From: Myrica gale | Taxonomy: Eukaryota > Streptophyta > Magnoliopsida > Fagales > Myricaceae | Direction: 5' to 3' | Assembly: GCA_963930655.1 (NCBI GenBank) | Contig: OZ005601.1 | Span: 15,120,001 to 15,184,000 of the forward strand | Length of the DNA: 64,000 nucleotides | Shown here: piece after piece, positions 23,338 through 36,800 of the stretch | How positions within the stretch are numbered: position 1 is the stretch's first letter | Layout of the letters: every line of letters starts with the position of its first letter | The notes under the pieces: model-generated | What the model was told of the DNA's origin: nothing | Databases searched by the model: none | What the model saw: the letters and a program-made list of their open reading frames with translations, nothing else | Position numbers and translations under genes: made by a program

Positions 23338-24838
23338 ATGGAACTCGACCTCGACTCCTTCCTTAACTCACACGTTACCAGCGGCGACGACGACGACGAA
23401 GGCTACGATCTTGTTCCCCACCGCAACATCGACGAAATCCTAAACGCCTCCGATTCCTCCACGTCATCTTCACCCCCTACATCACCACCCTCTATTCATC
23501 TCCGCCTCTCAGATCCCAAAGAAGAAGTCTCTCAATCCGTATACGACGACTTCTCAATCTCTTCCACTAAACACCCTTCAGAGTCTTCCGTTTCCGAAAC
23601 CGAAGGACCGGCCCAACTGGATGGAAATTCCTCGTTCGAGTCCAAGCCCGGCTTGTTCACTCGGGTCAGACCTGGCGGTGGGTTCTTGGAGGATCCCGAG
23701 CTCGAGGGCGTTGCCGTCACTGTTCGGAGGGGTGAAATCGACCGCGAGGCCCGGGGCAGCGTTGGCGGCTGCAGCGGCGGCCTCGAGGGCTCTGCCGACA
23801 CCGCACGCCGCGGCGATCAAGTCGAGGAGGACTGGGAGTGGGAACTTCCTGAAGGTTGTAGATGATACCGAATTGTTTTCGAATGGAATGGACTCTGCGA
23901 ATGAAGTTCGTAATGTGGAAGCAGGGGAAGACGATGAGAAAATGGGCGACTTTCAGTCTGCTCTTCTAGTGGATGACAATAATGGCGAGTTTGCCAGAAG
24001 AAATGAGGTTTTGGAGGATATGAAATATGAGAGTTTTTGTGAGATTTCTCACAGCAAAGAGGTTGAAATTGAAGCGGGAGGGGTGATTGAAGAGATTAGA
24101 TTAAGGGTCACTAAAAATGATGAAGAACTGGAGGAAACAAGCACTTCAATCTCACATCCCTATGTCGAAACGATAAATGTCGAGGAGGATAATAACAAGG
24201 CGAATTTCGAAGACAATGCTAGTATGGTGGGCAGGAGTAACTCTGAATATTTGGATGGTGATAGTTTAAAAGAAAAGCCTGGTTATTCTTTGGACGGATT
24301 TGATGAGAAACGGGAGGTTGAGGATGAATTAACAATGGCTGCACTGGAAACACAGGACTTAAAAGAAACGCATAATTTGGAAGATGATGAGATGAGTCTT
24401 GGCGGTGACGAGGATACAAGTTCACTGTCGTATATCACTGAGCTTGTTGAAGAGAGAATTGGGCAATTGGAGAGTAGGAGAATTAGTAGTAAAAGAGCGG
24501 AACAGAAATTACGGGCTTCAATGAAGCCGCTTGAGTTGGCTGAGGAGCTTGAGAAGAAGCATGCTTCTACTGGTTTGCATTGGGAAGAGGGTGCAGCTGC
24601 TCAGCCAATGAGGCTTGAAGGCGTCAGTAGAGGCTCAACCACCTTGGGATACTTCGATGTAGATGCGGATAATACTATCACACGAACAATTTCTTCTCAT
24701 GCGTTCCGGAGAGATCATGGTTCAGCAGAAGTGTTGGCTGTTCATACGAATTATATTGCAGTGGGCATGTCGAAAGGTGTCATTTTGGTCGTGCCCAGTA
24801 AATATTCCAGTCATAATGCTGACCACATGGATGCAAAG
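23338..24838 (+). CDS. VPS8: VPS8 exon 1: acidic N terminus and first propeller part
   Basis: The frame from 23338 encodes the conserved opening [12 protein letters not shown], an acidic patch and a Ser/Pro-rich stretch. Plant homologues continue into LPSLFGG...[14 protein letters not shown].(L/V)[12 protein letters not shown]; here that block is present (about 23713-23821) but in the +1 frame, which is then open to the donor. The shift lies between about 23600 and 23700. Later parts hold acidic low-complexity sequence, a helical segment ([20 protein letters not shown]) and the first blade strands ([20 protein letters not shown]). The donor AAG|GTTGCT is weak, but exon 2 continues exactly as in homologues. 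Confidence 0.88.
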
Positions 24839-27800
24839 GTTGCTTTTACGTTAGGTTACTCGTGTTTAATCTTTTTACCCTAAATGTGGCTTCAAGATTC
24901 TTTGTTGTATAAGTACTTTGTTTTGCTGTGGTTGAAAGACGACTAGATTCCGGTGCAGATATATTGTGTGTTAATCCAGTCAAGGAAGAACGACCTGTTG
25001 CGCCGCGCCCTTTAAAATAATATTTAGTAGACAATTTTCTGGATATTCACGAAATTTTAGAAACTGTCAAAATTCTATTACATATCAAAACGGATTGCTT
25101 ACTTCAATCTTCAAGATGCTCTCATTCATTACATATGAAAAGGATGTGCTTTCTTTATCCTGTACATGATGACTTTGATTCATAAATAGCTTGGTATTAC
25201 CTCATCATAGCAGCTTTCAAAAAGTTTTGGTGTACATTTTTAGCTTGAGTTTAATAATGACTTCAATGCATTACGTAGCTTGATTTTTCATTAATGAAAC
25301 ATCATGTAGCAACATGAAAAAAAAGCAACAAAAAAATGAAAAAACTTTGGATGCGTACTTTTTTTTTTCTAAGCACTTTGGATGCGTACTTAGCACAATT
25401 ACATTGGTGCTTTCAATGTTTCATCACGAAGTGGCAATTCAGACATGCCAAAAAACCCTTCTGTTTATAATGCAAGGAATCTTCACTGGTTGCAGTACTA
25501 AAGTTTCTTCTAGTCCAGAAAACCATATAATGCAAGGAATCTTCATACTTACCATAATTTGAGTTTCCAAAACATCTGGCTGTCTAAGTATGAAGCTTCC
25601 CAGCACTTTGCATTTGAATGTTGGATTAGACATGATAGAAACCATCAACTTTACTCAACAAACCCTTCTGTTTATGTTCCAGATGTTAATGCTTGGACTG
25701 CAAGGGGATCAATCTCAAGCATCCGTAACATCGATGTGCTTCAATCAGCAAGGTGACCTGCTCTTAGCTGGGTATGGTGATGGTCATGTTACTGTTTGGG
25801 ATGTGCAGAGATCATCACCAGCAAAAGTTATTACGGAAGAGCATACAACACCAGTAGTACATGCATTGTTTATTGGGCAGGATTCTCAGCTTACTCGTCA
25901 ATTTAAAGCAGTTACTGGTGATAGTAAGGGTCTGGTTCTTCTGCATGCTATCTCAGTGGTTCCCTTGTTTAATAAGTTCTCCGTCAAAACACAGGTAAAG
26001 ATTAGTTTTCATTATTGTCATTTATTAGCACGACGTATCAAATGCTTATGAGTTGACACCTCCTCAAATCAATATGATTATATTTTGCTGGAAATCAGTG
26101 TCTTCTTGATGGGCAAAGAACGGGAATTGTGCTTTCTGCATCACCACTCCTGTTTGAAGAATTTTCTGGAGTCGCTGTGCCGTCATCTCAGGGAAACAAT
26201 GTGGTTTCTTCCAGCAGTCTTGGTAGTATGATGGGAGGTGTAGTTGGTGGAGATGCAGGTTGGAAACTCTTTAATGAAGCCTCTTCTTTAGTTGAAGAAG
26301 GCGTGGTCATATTTGTCACCCATCAAACTGCTCTGGTGGTATGAAGCCCTCAGATGATTCCACATATTCCATGTAGCTTTTATCTTTTTGTATTTCTTTT
26401 GTCTTTTGCTGGTACATCTTGTTCAAAATTTGTTAATGTCACGTGTATGCAGGTGAGGCTTACTCCAACATTGGAAGTCTATGCACAACTTTCTAAGCCT
26501 GATGGGATTCGGGAGGGTTCTATGCCTTATACTGCATGGAAATGCACAACACAATTGCGTGCTTTGCCCACAGGTATTCATTGATTGAGTTTATTGGACT
26601 TGATGTTCAGATCTTTCATCTTTGTAACATTGGAACTTGTTACAGAAAATATGCCTGTGCAACCTGCGGATAGAGTTTCCTTGCTCGCAATTGCTTGGGA
26701 TCGGAAAGTTCAAGTTGCAAAGTTAGTCAAGTCAGAGCTAAAAGTATATGGGAAATGGTCTCTTGATAGTCCAGCTATAGGTGTTTCTTGGTTGGATGAT
26801 CAGGTACATATATGCATCTAGATGTTGTTTCATCTGTTGTGTGTCAATGGCATGATTCAGGCTACTTATCTTGGTTAGTGATTCTTTACCTGGTAAACAA
26901 GCAAATAGTATCAGATTCCTTTTTCTGCATATGATATTGAAACGGGACTTTTATACGTGTCTAGATGATGGTAGTTCTCACATTGGTTGGACAACTCTGT
27001 TTGTTTGCGAGGGATGGAACTGAGATTCACCAAACGAGTTTTTCTGTTGATGTTTCTGGAGGAGATGATCTTGTTGCATATCATACTCACTTCATCAATA
27101 TCTTTGGAAACCCTGAGAAGGCTTATCACAATTGTATTGCTGTAAGAGGAGCTTCTGTGTATGTACTCGGACCTATGCATCTTGTTGTTTCTCGCCTTCT
27201 CCCATGGAAGGAACGGATTCAGGTTCTGAATAAAGCATGTGACTGGATGGGTGCACTGAACATGGCAATGACACTTTATGATGGCCAAGCTCATGGTGTT
27301 ATTGACCTCCCTAGAAGCTTGGATGATGTCCAGGCGGCCATAATGCCCTTTCTGGTAGAGTTGCTATTGGCGTATGTAGATGAAGTTTTTTCTTATATTT
27401 CGGTGGCATTTTGCAACCAAATAGGAAAAGTGGAACAATCAGACAACCCAAGTAGAGGCGGTTCAGTACACTCTGAAATAAAAGAGCAGTACACTCGTGT
27501 TGGTGGAGTTGCTGTGGAATTCTGTGTTCATATCAAGAGGACTGACCTCCTTTTTGATGAAATTTTCTCCAAGTTTGTGGCTGTTCAACAGAGAGGTATA
27601 TGTCACACACCTTCTTGTTTTAAATGCTTTAATTATGAAAGTCTATGTAGCAACCCAAGAGGGGGGGTGAATTGGGTTTTAATAAAATTTAACAATTTCC
27701 AAATAGATTTAAAACACCAATCACAATAAACCACAAGAGCAAAGAATAAGAGAAAGTATGAAACTTGAAGAGATAAGGGTTGAAGAGATGACACCGTAAT

Positions 27801-30800
27801 TTTTAGGTGGTTCGGCCAAAACACTTGCCTACATCCACCTCAAGGCTATTGACTTCCTTGGGCTTTCTCCACTATCTATCAAATAGGTAGTACACCTTAG
27901 CTTCCCGGGTGCTAAGGAACCTTCACAAAGCGTTTATTGAGCTTACGCTTTAACTCTTCTTCTCAAATCCCAACACCTAGGGATTTCTTCTACTCACAAG
28001 AGTAGGACTCAGTGTTTACCCAACACTTGCAAGTTTTAACTTGAAAGGGTATGAAATGAAAAACTCACAATTTGGCTCTTGAAGCCGAATTTACAAATGT
28101 GAGGCTCAAAGGGTATGAAGAGGATAAGATTTACAATTGAAGACTTAAAATGAGGCAAGGAGAAGGTCTTATTGGTAGGAGCGGAACTTCACTCTTCTTC
28201 AAAGCTTTCTCTCTTTCTCAAGAAGTTAGGTCACGAGTAAATGCAAATTCGTCGTATAGGTGAGAGCTTCTTCTTTTCTTCAACAACCGGTCATGTATTT
28301 AAGCCATTTTGTCTTCAACGGTCGACTGGATAGGTGAGAATAGCCGTTGGAAAGTTGCCCATGAAATAAGGAGCGATTTGATGTCTCTGATGTCATTTAG
28401 GAAAATCCTCAAACCCGTGTAATGTGTCGACACTTCAAATGGCATGTGCTGACACATAAAATTTGAACTAAAAATTAGTGCCTCGGGAGTCAGTGCAATG
28501 TGTCAACACCATTATGTTAATGTGTCGACACATGGTTTGGTCAAAAACACATGTCTCGGGTGTATGTGCAATGTGTCGACACTATAGGGTCAATGTGTTG
28601 ACACATGTTTTTGCCTGAAAAACATGTCTCGGGTGTTAGTGCAATGTGTCGATACATGCCCGGAATGTGTCGACACCTAAAATTCCTGGAGACAAAAATC
28701 AGTGTTTTTGAAGTTTTCATCCCATTCCAAAACCTTTTTAAGTGTCCATCACTTGAATAATTTATCAAACATCATGTGTAAAGATCTTTAAGTGCATTAA
28801 GAAGACTTTTAGAGTGATAAACTCAATCCTATCAAGATATAACTTGGAATTTGTGGATTGATAAAATAGATTCTAAAGTCCTCAAAAACTTAGAAACTTT
28901 TGTTATCATCAAAATCATTTATAGATTGTTTGTAAAACAACCTTGGGCTAACAAATTACTATCAAGTTTCAATGTTGGGTTGGGTTACATTGTGAAGTGC
29001 AAATAGTAACACAAAGTGTGACAGTCATAACAACAAAACCACGGATAGGAAGTTGTGCTTTAGAAGTTTGGAACTTGAATCAGCTCACATGGGGGATGGT
29101 CACACTACTGTAGGCTGGGAACAATACATGTTTGGATTTTTTTTTGTAGAAAGACATCTGGTTGTGAGATTAACCTAGCAAGCTTCCCTGTGAGGGGCTT
29201 TCTCTAACCTTCCTTTCTGTTTCACCTATGCCTATTTAAGGTTGAGTCTGTCTGTGAAATGGATGGCAAGAATTCGGCTCTTCTGCTAGCATCATGAAAG
29301 TTTATTGAACCCTTGGTGACTTTTGATAATGCAAGACTAGCTTATAGGAGTGGTGCTTAATTTTTGGTAAACATGGTGTCTGCTTCAGTTTTATTGCCAT
29401 TGATGTTTGTGTGTTCTTCTACCTTTTGATGTCATGTACTGTAATTTCTCCATTAGCCGCCTTTGGACGTTTATCTAATGCTGATTTACCTCTCTTGCAT
29501 GACATTTTCTAGATACATTTTTGGAGCTCTTGGAGCCATATATATTGAAGGACATGCTTGGATCTTTACCTCCAGAGGTATTGTGTGATGTCCAAGCGTT
29601 TAACAACATTGGTAACTTAGTCATACATGCTGATGTTTATTTCTTTCTTTTCTAAGATTATGCAAGCACTTGTAGAGCATTATAGCAGCAAGGGGTGGTT
29701 ACAGCGAGTTGAACAATGCGTCCTTCACATGGATATCTCATCCTTGGATTTCAATCAGGTCTAACTTTTGAGATCTTGGTTAATCATTTGCTTGTCGAAC
29801 TAATCAGTTGTTATGTGTTGTTGACTCCACTGTATAACTAATAGTTTTGTTTTCTTGAAGGTTGTCAAGTTATGTAGGGAGCATGGGTTATATGGTGCGC
29901 TTGTGTATCTCTTTAATAAAGGATTGGATGATTTTAGGGCTCCTTTAGAGGAGCTTTTGGAGGTCTTGCGAAATAGTCAAAAGGAAAGTGCTGCTGCCCT
30001 TGGGTATGTTTCCTTGAGTGGGTCACTCATGTTATAATTCATTGCAGATTTAATTCCTTTCTAGTATCTTGTTTTCTTAATCTAGTTAGCTTCTGTTTTT
30101 ATGGATGCTGTCATGTCAATATTCATTAATTTCACTTTATTTATTTTGCTTTGTTTATAAATTATTTGCTTTCCTTTTCTGGGGTTCAAGGACTTAATAA
30201 TGAAGTGTGAGGATTTCCTCATCTTAGATATCCAGAATAATCCTTTTGAGATAAATTTTGACTTCTTAAGGAACTGTAACTGGTGTGCAAGTCTAGCATC
30301 ATATTAAGACGATAGTATGTTAGGAACCATGAATAATCCCACTCTTAAGAAGCTCCACGTCTCTTGATTCCCTTTTTTTCCAGACAGTAATTTCCAAATT
30401 TTAATCTCTGATAGTAGTTGCAGTCTTCATTGGGAAGTATTTTCTTGAGAACAGGTGTAAAAGACACTCATTTTGTGCTTTTTGCATCTCAACTGTGCCT
30501 TAGTGAGCTGTATTCATATTGGACAGATGCTATAAGACTTGCAAATTTAGGTCCTATTCCTATGCAGGATGCGTTTTTGAGGAAGGTCTTATTCCACTAA
30601 TGATAGGTAGTGTTTACACTATGCAAAGAAAACAGGTACTATCAAATATTTCCTGGGGAAACATAATGTATTGATTGAATAAAACTACTTGAGGCATATG
30701 ACTGTCACAGGGTATCATTAGTCAGAAAGCAGTTTCTTTACGAGTGAACATCTGTTTTGTCATATTTGTACCCTTCTTATGGTTTGGCTATCACGGCTTT

Positions 30801-33800
30801 AAAGTAGTCACTTTGTATTTTTGTTATTTCTGACAGGTACAGGATGCTTGTTTATCTTAAATACTGTTTTTCAGGTCTTGCTTTTCCGCCAGGTAAGGAT
30901 TTATTTATGGTGGGCACTGTCTAATCCATCTTTTAAAAACTCCTTTTGTGCCAGAAAATGTGAAAATTGCTTTATGGATTTTCGATTGATCGATAATATA
31001 GACTGGACTTTGTGTGACTTGGTATCTTGTAATTTTTTGTCATGCTGTGGTATACTGGATGTTTACACGTCATACTTTCCTAAATTTTATATGTAAACCG
31101 TTAAACTTTCTTGATGCAGCCATGTAAAAGGAGATTTGGTCGCTGCTTGTTTGCTTGTCTAAATGTTGGAAACCTAGAGTTCTGTTGTGTTCGCTGCAAT
31201 GTCATGAAGAAATGATGAGTTCTAGATTTGGGTCTCATTTTCTAATGTATGGTTAGTCTCGTGCTCTTGTATCTTTGATTAGGAAGTTGGCACATACCAT
31301 GGTTAGCAACTGATTGTTAAAAACCCAGGACACTAAAGGATTCAGAGATTTCAATAATGGCATATAGAGTTTGAGCAGTGTGGCTAGATTACCTAGTGTG
31401 TTCGTTGCAAAATGTGTGGTTTTAAGCAGGGGCGGAAGCAGGGGGGGCGAAGGGTGTCGGCCGACACCCATGGCTCCCCCCAAAAAACCAATTTGTATGT
31501 AAAAACTCTGAGGAGGCGTCTGAGGTTATGCTAGCAGCCTACAATTCATTAAAAAATCTGCCACACCGAGAAGAGGCTGCAGAGATTTTGGCAGTCCTAC
31601 ATCATCAGCCTACTCTTTTGGATCTCGATGCCCCAACGGTAACTTTGGGTGCTGAACATTCTCATGACGGCCTGGCATTTTCCAGCCCTCCCCTCTGCCA
31701 TGTTTTTTACTCTTAAAAAAATAGTGGCCCACAAGACCAAAAGTGGTCCTCGTAGCCCATCTGGGAAGGGTCATTTGAATAAAATTGGTCCCGTAGCACA
31801 GTTCCTCGAGTTTGACTCCTCTGATCTAGACCACTCTTTATTTCCCGTTGCTTGAGTGGGTGCTATGAAATCTGGGCTGGGCTTTTCTGAAACTCCACGG
31901 CCTATCCTTACTTTGAGCACGTCAGTGTGTGTGGTGTCTCTTGCCTCTCACATTACTGCTATGGATAAAGGCAAGCGTAAGATGAACGTGGTCGAGGAGG
32001 ATAGCATGAGTATAAAAAAATTCTCTTCTCCTACTGGAGTGATGTTTCAATCTCCTCCAAGCTCTCAAGCTCGGCTGGACTTATTGATGAATTTGTAAAT
32101 CTTTTATTAGGGTTTGATTAAGATTATTAAATGTTTATGAATTTGTGATGAACTTATTTTAATTATTGATTAATAGAGTTCAGGTCCAGGGGAACATATG
32201 CAAGGTTTTACCAACTTCTTATCCGTGTTCGGCACAAAATATCTACAACTAATTTGGAGTACATAAATTTGTTTCTTTGTGATTTCACTCCCATTGCGAC
32301 AAATCAAACCAAATCGCAGAGGCACCAGCGTTGTGATTCCGGCGACTGAAAAGAAAATGCCGAAAGGATGAATGATTTTACCAAGGGAATGTGGTAGCTC
32401 AAGAGGTGCAATAGGATCACAGGAAGTATCAATCTAGTATGCAATCGTCAAGTCCAACTTCCTGAACCATTAATCATTTTAAGTTTCCTTTGTCATCTTC
32501 AAATGGCTTTTATTCGTGAGTTTCGTATTGAGTCCAAGGAGTTTCGAGTGTCCGTTAGTGCTCAGGGGGTGGTCCAGTTGTCTGAGTGGAGTTCGAAATC
32601 TTTCCACTCGATTCACATGGGTAAGTATGGTGCCGTCTGGATGGTGAACATGACAGATAAGTTGCTGAAGTCTGCTCCTCGTACTGATTTTGCTCTGAAG
32701 TTTAATGAAACCAATAGGGGTTTCTTGGCCCAACGCAGTTCCAACTGAGGCGGAAGATATGTGACTGTGGTCGAATATGGAGGAAGAAAGAGGCAGGGGA
32801 TGGTAATGGTGCCGGAGGGGACAAATGGTCATGGATGGCAGATTTTAAATCGTGCCTTTCAACAGTTGGTTTCTCACCTCTCGGTTGGGAAAGGTCCGTC
32901 TGTGCACTCTCGATTTTCTCGTGTCTGCCCAGCAATTTCTTTTGCTAACGTCGTCAAAGAACCCTTGAAACCCGTCGGCGTGAGGGGTGTAGCCGTGCCG
33001 GAGAAGAAGGCTGTGGTGGAGGGGGAGCCGCGGCATTTGAATTGTGCGGGCATACTGACGCAGGACTTTCCTTCGACGCAGCATGCAGTCCCTCTTATGG
33101 AAGGTGTGCTTCCCCATGTTTCTGAGCAGGATGGGTTGGGGGCTGAGGCCGACAGGGTCCTCTGGCAACACCTGTTGCGCTTGCAGGCTGAGGTGGAGTG
33201 GGTGATGGGGCGGGTTAAGCAAAAAATTTCGGAGCAGCCCCAGCCCGCATCTGTGAAGTCTCCTTTGAGCTGCCGTGTATGTGGCTTTCGGTTGGCGGCC
33301 CAGCAGACGGCCCATCCTGGTGTGAAAGTCTCGGCCCAGCATTCACAACACTTACTGGAGACGGCCCAGCTTGGTGTGGCAGTCTCGGCCCACCGCACGA
33401 GGGACTCACCACAGTTGGAACAACGGTTTGGTGTGGAAGTCTCGGCCCAAGGACCGACGCAATCACAGGAGACGGCCCAGCTTGATGAGGCAGTCTCGGC
33501 CCACCGCACGATGCACTCATTTGGTGTGGAAGTCTCGGCCCAGGAGCGTCTCCTCGAGGAGGCCCAAGACGTTGGCGCTGGTCTAGGTCCTGGGCTGTCT
33601 GGGGTGGGCCTCTCTGCGATGGGCTGTGGGTCGGGTCTAATTTCGGGTCATCTCTCCCAACCACCTGCGACCGAGAACGACGCTGGTGCCTCTGCGACGG
33701 GACTCGTCGGTCAGATGCTTGCCGGTGGCGACGCTGGTGCCTTGGCGACGGGAGTCTCGTCTCCGGCGAAGGTGGTGGCTGTCTCCGGCGACCCAGTCCA

Positions 33801-36800
33801 GGGTGTCTTCGCGTCTGGTACTGTTCGGAGACCACTCTCGAATTCGTGCTCGCCTAGGCTGGGCGTCTCGGCGACGACACTCTCATCTCCGGCGAAGGTG
33901 GCGGCTGCCGCCGGCGACCCAGAAGAGGGTGTTTGCACGAGCTACTGAAAAAACCATTCGGGCTTCCATTGATGATAACGGAGAACTTCGCCGTCGAGAT
34001 ACAGAAGGAGATCCAACGACACCATTTGTCACAGAAGCCGCAACGACGAAGAAGATATAACAGAAACTTCCAGTTCACATGATCGAAGGCCTTCTGCACA
34101 TCCAGCTTACAAAGCATCCCCGGCCTTCCCGACCTCAACCTAGAATCAATGCACTCATTGGCAATGAGCACCGAGTCCAAAATCTGTCTCCCTCGAACAA
34201 AGGCATTCTGAGATGGGGAAATAAGGTTATCCACAACAAACTTCAACCGATTAGCCAACACCTTAGCTAGAATCTTATAAACACTCCCCACAAGGCTAAT
34301 GGGGCGGAAATCTTTGAGCTCCACAGCTCCCGGCTTCTTGGGAATGAGGACAATGAAGGAGGAGTTCAAGCTCCGAACAAACTTCCCATCTCTCGCGAAT
34401 TCATTAAACATCTGCATCACATCATCCTTAACAAAGTCCCAACAAGCGTGAAAGAAGGCCAAGGAGAAGCCATCCGGGTCCGAGGCCTTGTCCCCATTGA
34501 GGCTACGCACCACCTCCGACACCTCCTCCACATCAAAGGGTCTCTCAATCCAGTCAGCTTCCTCTCCCGTAATGGTGTCAAACACAAGACCGTCGACCGA
34601 AGGACGCCACTGAAAAGGCTCCTCATAAAGAGAGGAATAATAATCCACAACCTCCGTGGCGATCCTTTCAGGATCCTCCACCACTTCTCCGCCCACCTCC
34701 AAGCGAGAAATACAATTCCTTCGCCGGTTAGAATTAGCAATGCGGTGAAAGAACTTAGTGCAACGATCCCCCTCCTTCAGCCACAACGCCCTAGACTTCT
34801 GCCTCCAACTAACCTCCTCAAGTAGAATCAAATTTTCCAACTCCCGAACGACCTCCGACCGCCTAACCGTCCCCTCCCCAACGAGGTGGCCCCCCTCATC
34901 CAAGGCATCAAGAGACTCAAGCTCGAGCAAAAGGGCAACTTTTCGGACACTCAAATTTCCAAAGACATCCCGATTCCACTCCACAAGTTTGGATTTCAGC
35001 GCCTTCAGTTTAGAATGAAGCACAAAGCTCGGAGAGCCTCCGAAGTCAAAGCCAAGCCACCACTCCTTTACCAACTCCACAAACCCGTCCACCTTAAGTC
35101 ACATATTTTCGAAGCGGAACGGTCTCTTACAACCCCCAAAACTACCACTTTCCAATAAAATAGGGAAGTGATCTGAGAACAAACGAGGCAACCTTCTCTG
35201 AATGAGCTCAGGGTACAACGACTCCCACGCCGGGCACACAAGGAAGCGGTCAATCCTCGACCAAGACGAAGCAGCTCTACCACTGGACCACGAGTACACA
35301 CCGCCAACCAAGTCAAGGTCCACCAACCCGAGATCAGACACAAACTCCGAGCGCTCACTAGGATAAAGAGTCACATTAAAGTCGCCCCCAATACACCAAG
35401 GTAAACTCCACCAAGCATGCACCCCCACCAACTCATCCCATAAGACCTTCCTACTGCCAACATCATTAGGGCCATAAACTCCCGAGAAGAGCCATTGGAT
35501 GCCATCCTCAACGTTTCGAAGTTTCAACGAAACAGAAAACGAACCCACACAAGCGTCGATCAACTCCAACGAACGAGTATCCACATACACAAAATGCCAC
35601 CCGAAGCACTAACAGCATCCAAACAACACCAATTAACATGGGGTCCACCCCACAACCGGCGCACCAAGGCACGCGATGTCGCAACAACTTTTGTTTCCTG
35701 AAGACACACTAGATCACCCTTCCACCCTCGTAACAGATTCCCGACACTCTGACATTTTTCCCGATCGTTCAACCCCCGCACATTCCAACTAATAATACGT
35801 GGCTTCATAATAATGTAACAAGAGCCCTCCCCCCTTTCCGACCCCTCCGAGAGCCAGACGAACTCCCATCGTAATTCACCGAGCACTTCAAAGATTTTAG
35901 TTCTCGAAGCAACTTACCACCTGGTCTGGCCGACGTGCCACTGCCCATCTCCCGTTCCGTCTCCAAGGCAGCAAAGAGTTGGAATAAATCAGCTTCATAT
36001 CCGTCACAAGACACCCCCACCAAATGCCTAAAAGACGAGACCATCTCCAACACCCACGTAGACGGGATGAACGGTCCCCCACCAGGTACCCTGTCATCCC
36101 TCGGAGTCACTATCTGAAGAGGTGCAGGACCTGCCTCTTCACCCTCGGGATCAAAAATCACCAACTCCCCCCCAACCCCAACCTCCTCCCCAGGGATTGA
36201 GCTACCAGCAGACCGAAGACCCGCAGCACACGGGCCACCCCCTTACTCTCAGATGTCTCCTTTTGTGTTTTGAGGCGGTCTCGGGCCTTAGTATAAATCT
36301 GTCGAAGTCCGAGGTTATTCCTATTGGCGGTGTTGCTTTAGTGCAGGAGTTAGCATGTATTTTGGGCTGTAGAGTGTCTTCCTTGCCGATGACATACCTT
36401 GGGCTTCCGCTGGGTGCTCGTTTTAAAAGCGTTCGTATTTGGGATGGGATCCTTGAGCGGATGGAGCGCAGGTTGGCGGGGTGGCAGCGTATGTATCTTT
36501 CTAAAGGTGGTCGGCTCACTCTCATTAAGTCCACTCTCTCTTGCCTCCCCACCTATTTCCTCTCGTTGTTTCCTATCCCGGTCGTGGTCGCTAACAGGTT
36601 GGAGAAACTTCAGAGGGACTTCCTTTGGGGGAGCGTTGGGGGTGTGCACAAATATCATCTAGTGAAGTGGGAGGTGGTGTGTTCCTCCCTCTCTGATGGG
36701 GGGTTGGGGCTCCGTAGCCTTCAGCTATTCAACAGGGCTCTTCTGGGCAAATGGTTGTGGCGCTTTGCTCACGAGCGGGATCGGCTTTGGAGGGTCGTTA

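Noticed and set aside
23600-23720. A small intron explaining the VPS8 exon 1 frame change
   Set aside because: The GT and AG pairs in reach would give an intron shorter than about 110 bp, with no good donor or polypyrimidine tract; homologues have continuous exon sequence here. Not excluded without RNA data.
27596-27729. Open frame continuing past VPS8 exon 6
   Set aside because: The donor at 27596 joins in frame to [11 protein letters not shown] at 29513; the extension runs into the solo LTR and has no homology.
32845-33835. Long antisense frames opposite LINE ORF1
   Set aside because: GC-rich shadow frames of the repetitive ORF1 coding strand; the sense frame matches ORF1 of the second LINE copy.
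33945-36190. Ordinary twin-priming inversion of the LINE 5' end
   Set aside because: Twin priming would leave the inverted segment adjacent to the 5' TSD, but a forward ORF1 N terminus lies between the TSD and the inverted part.
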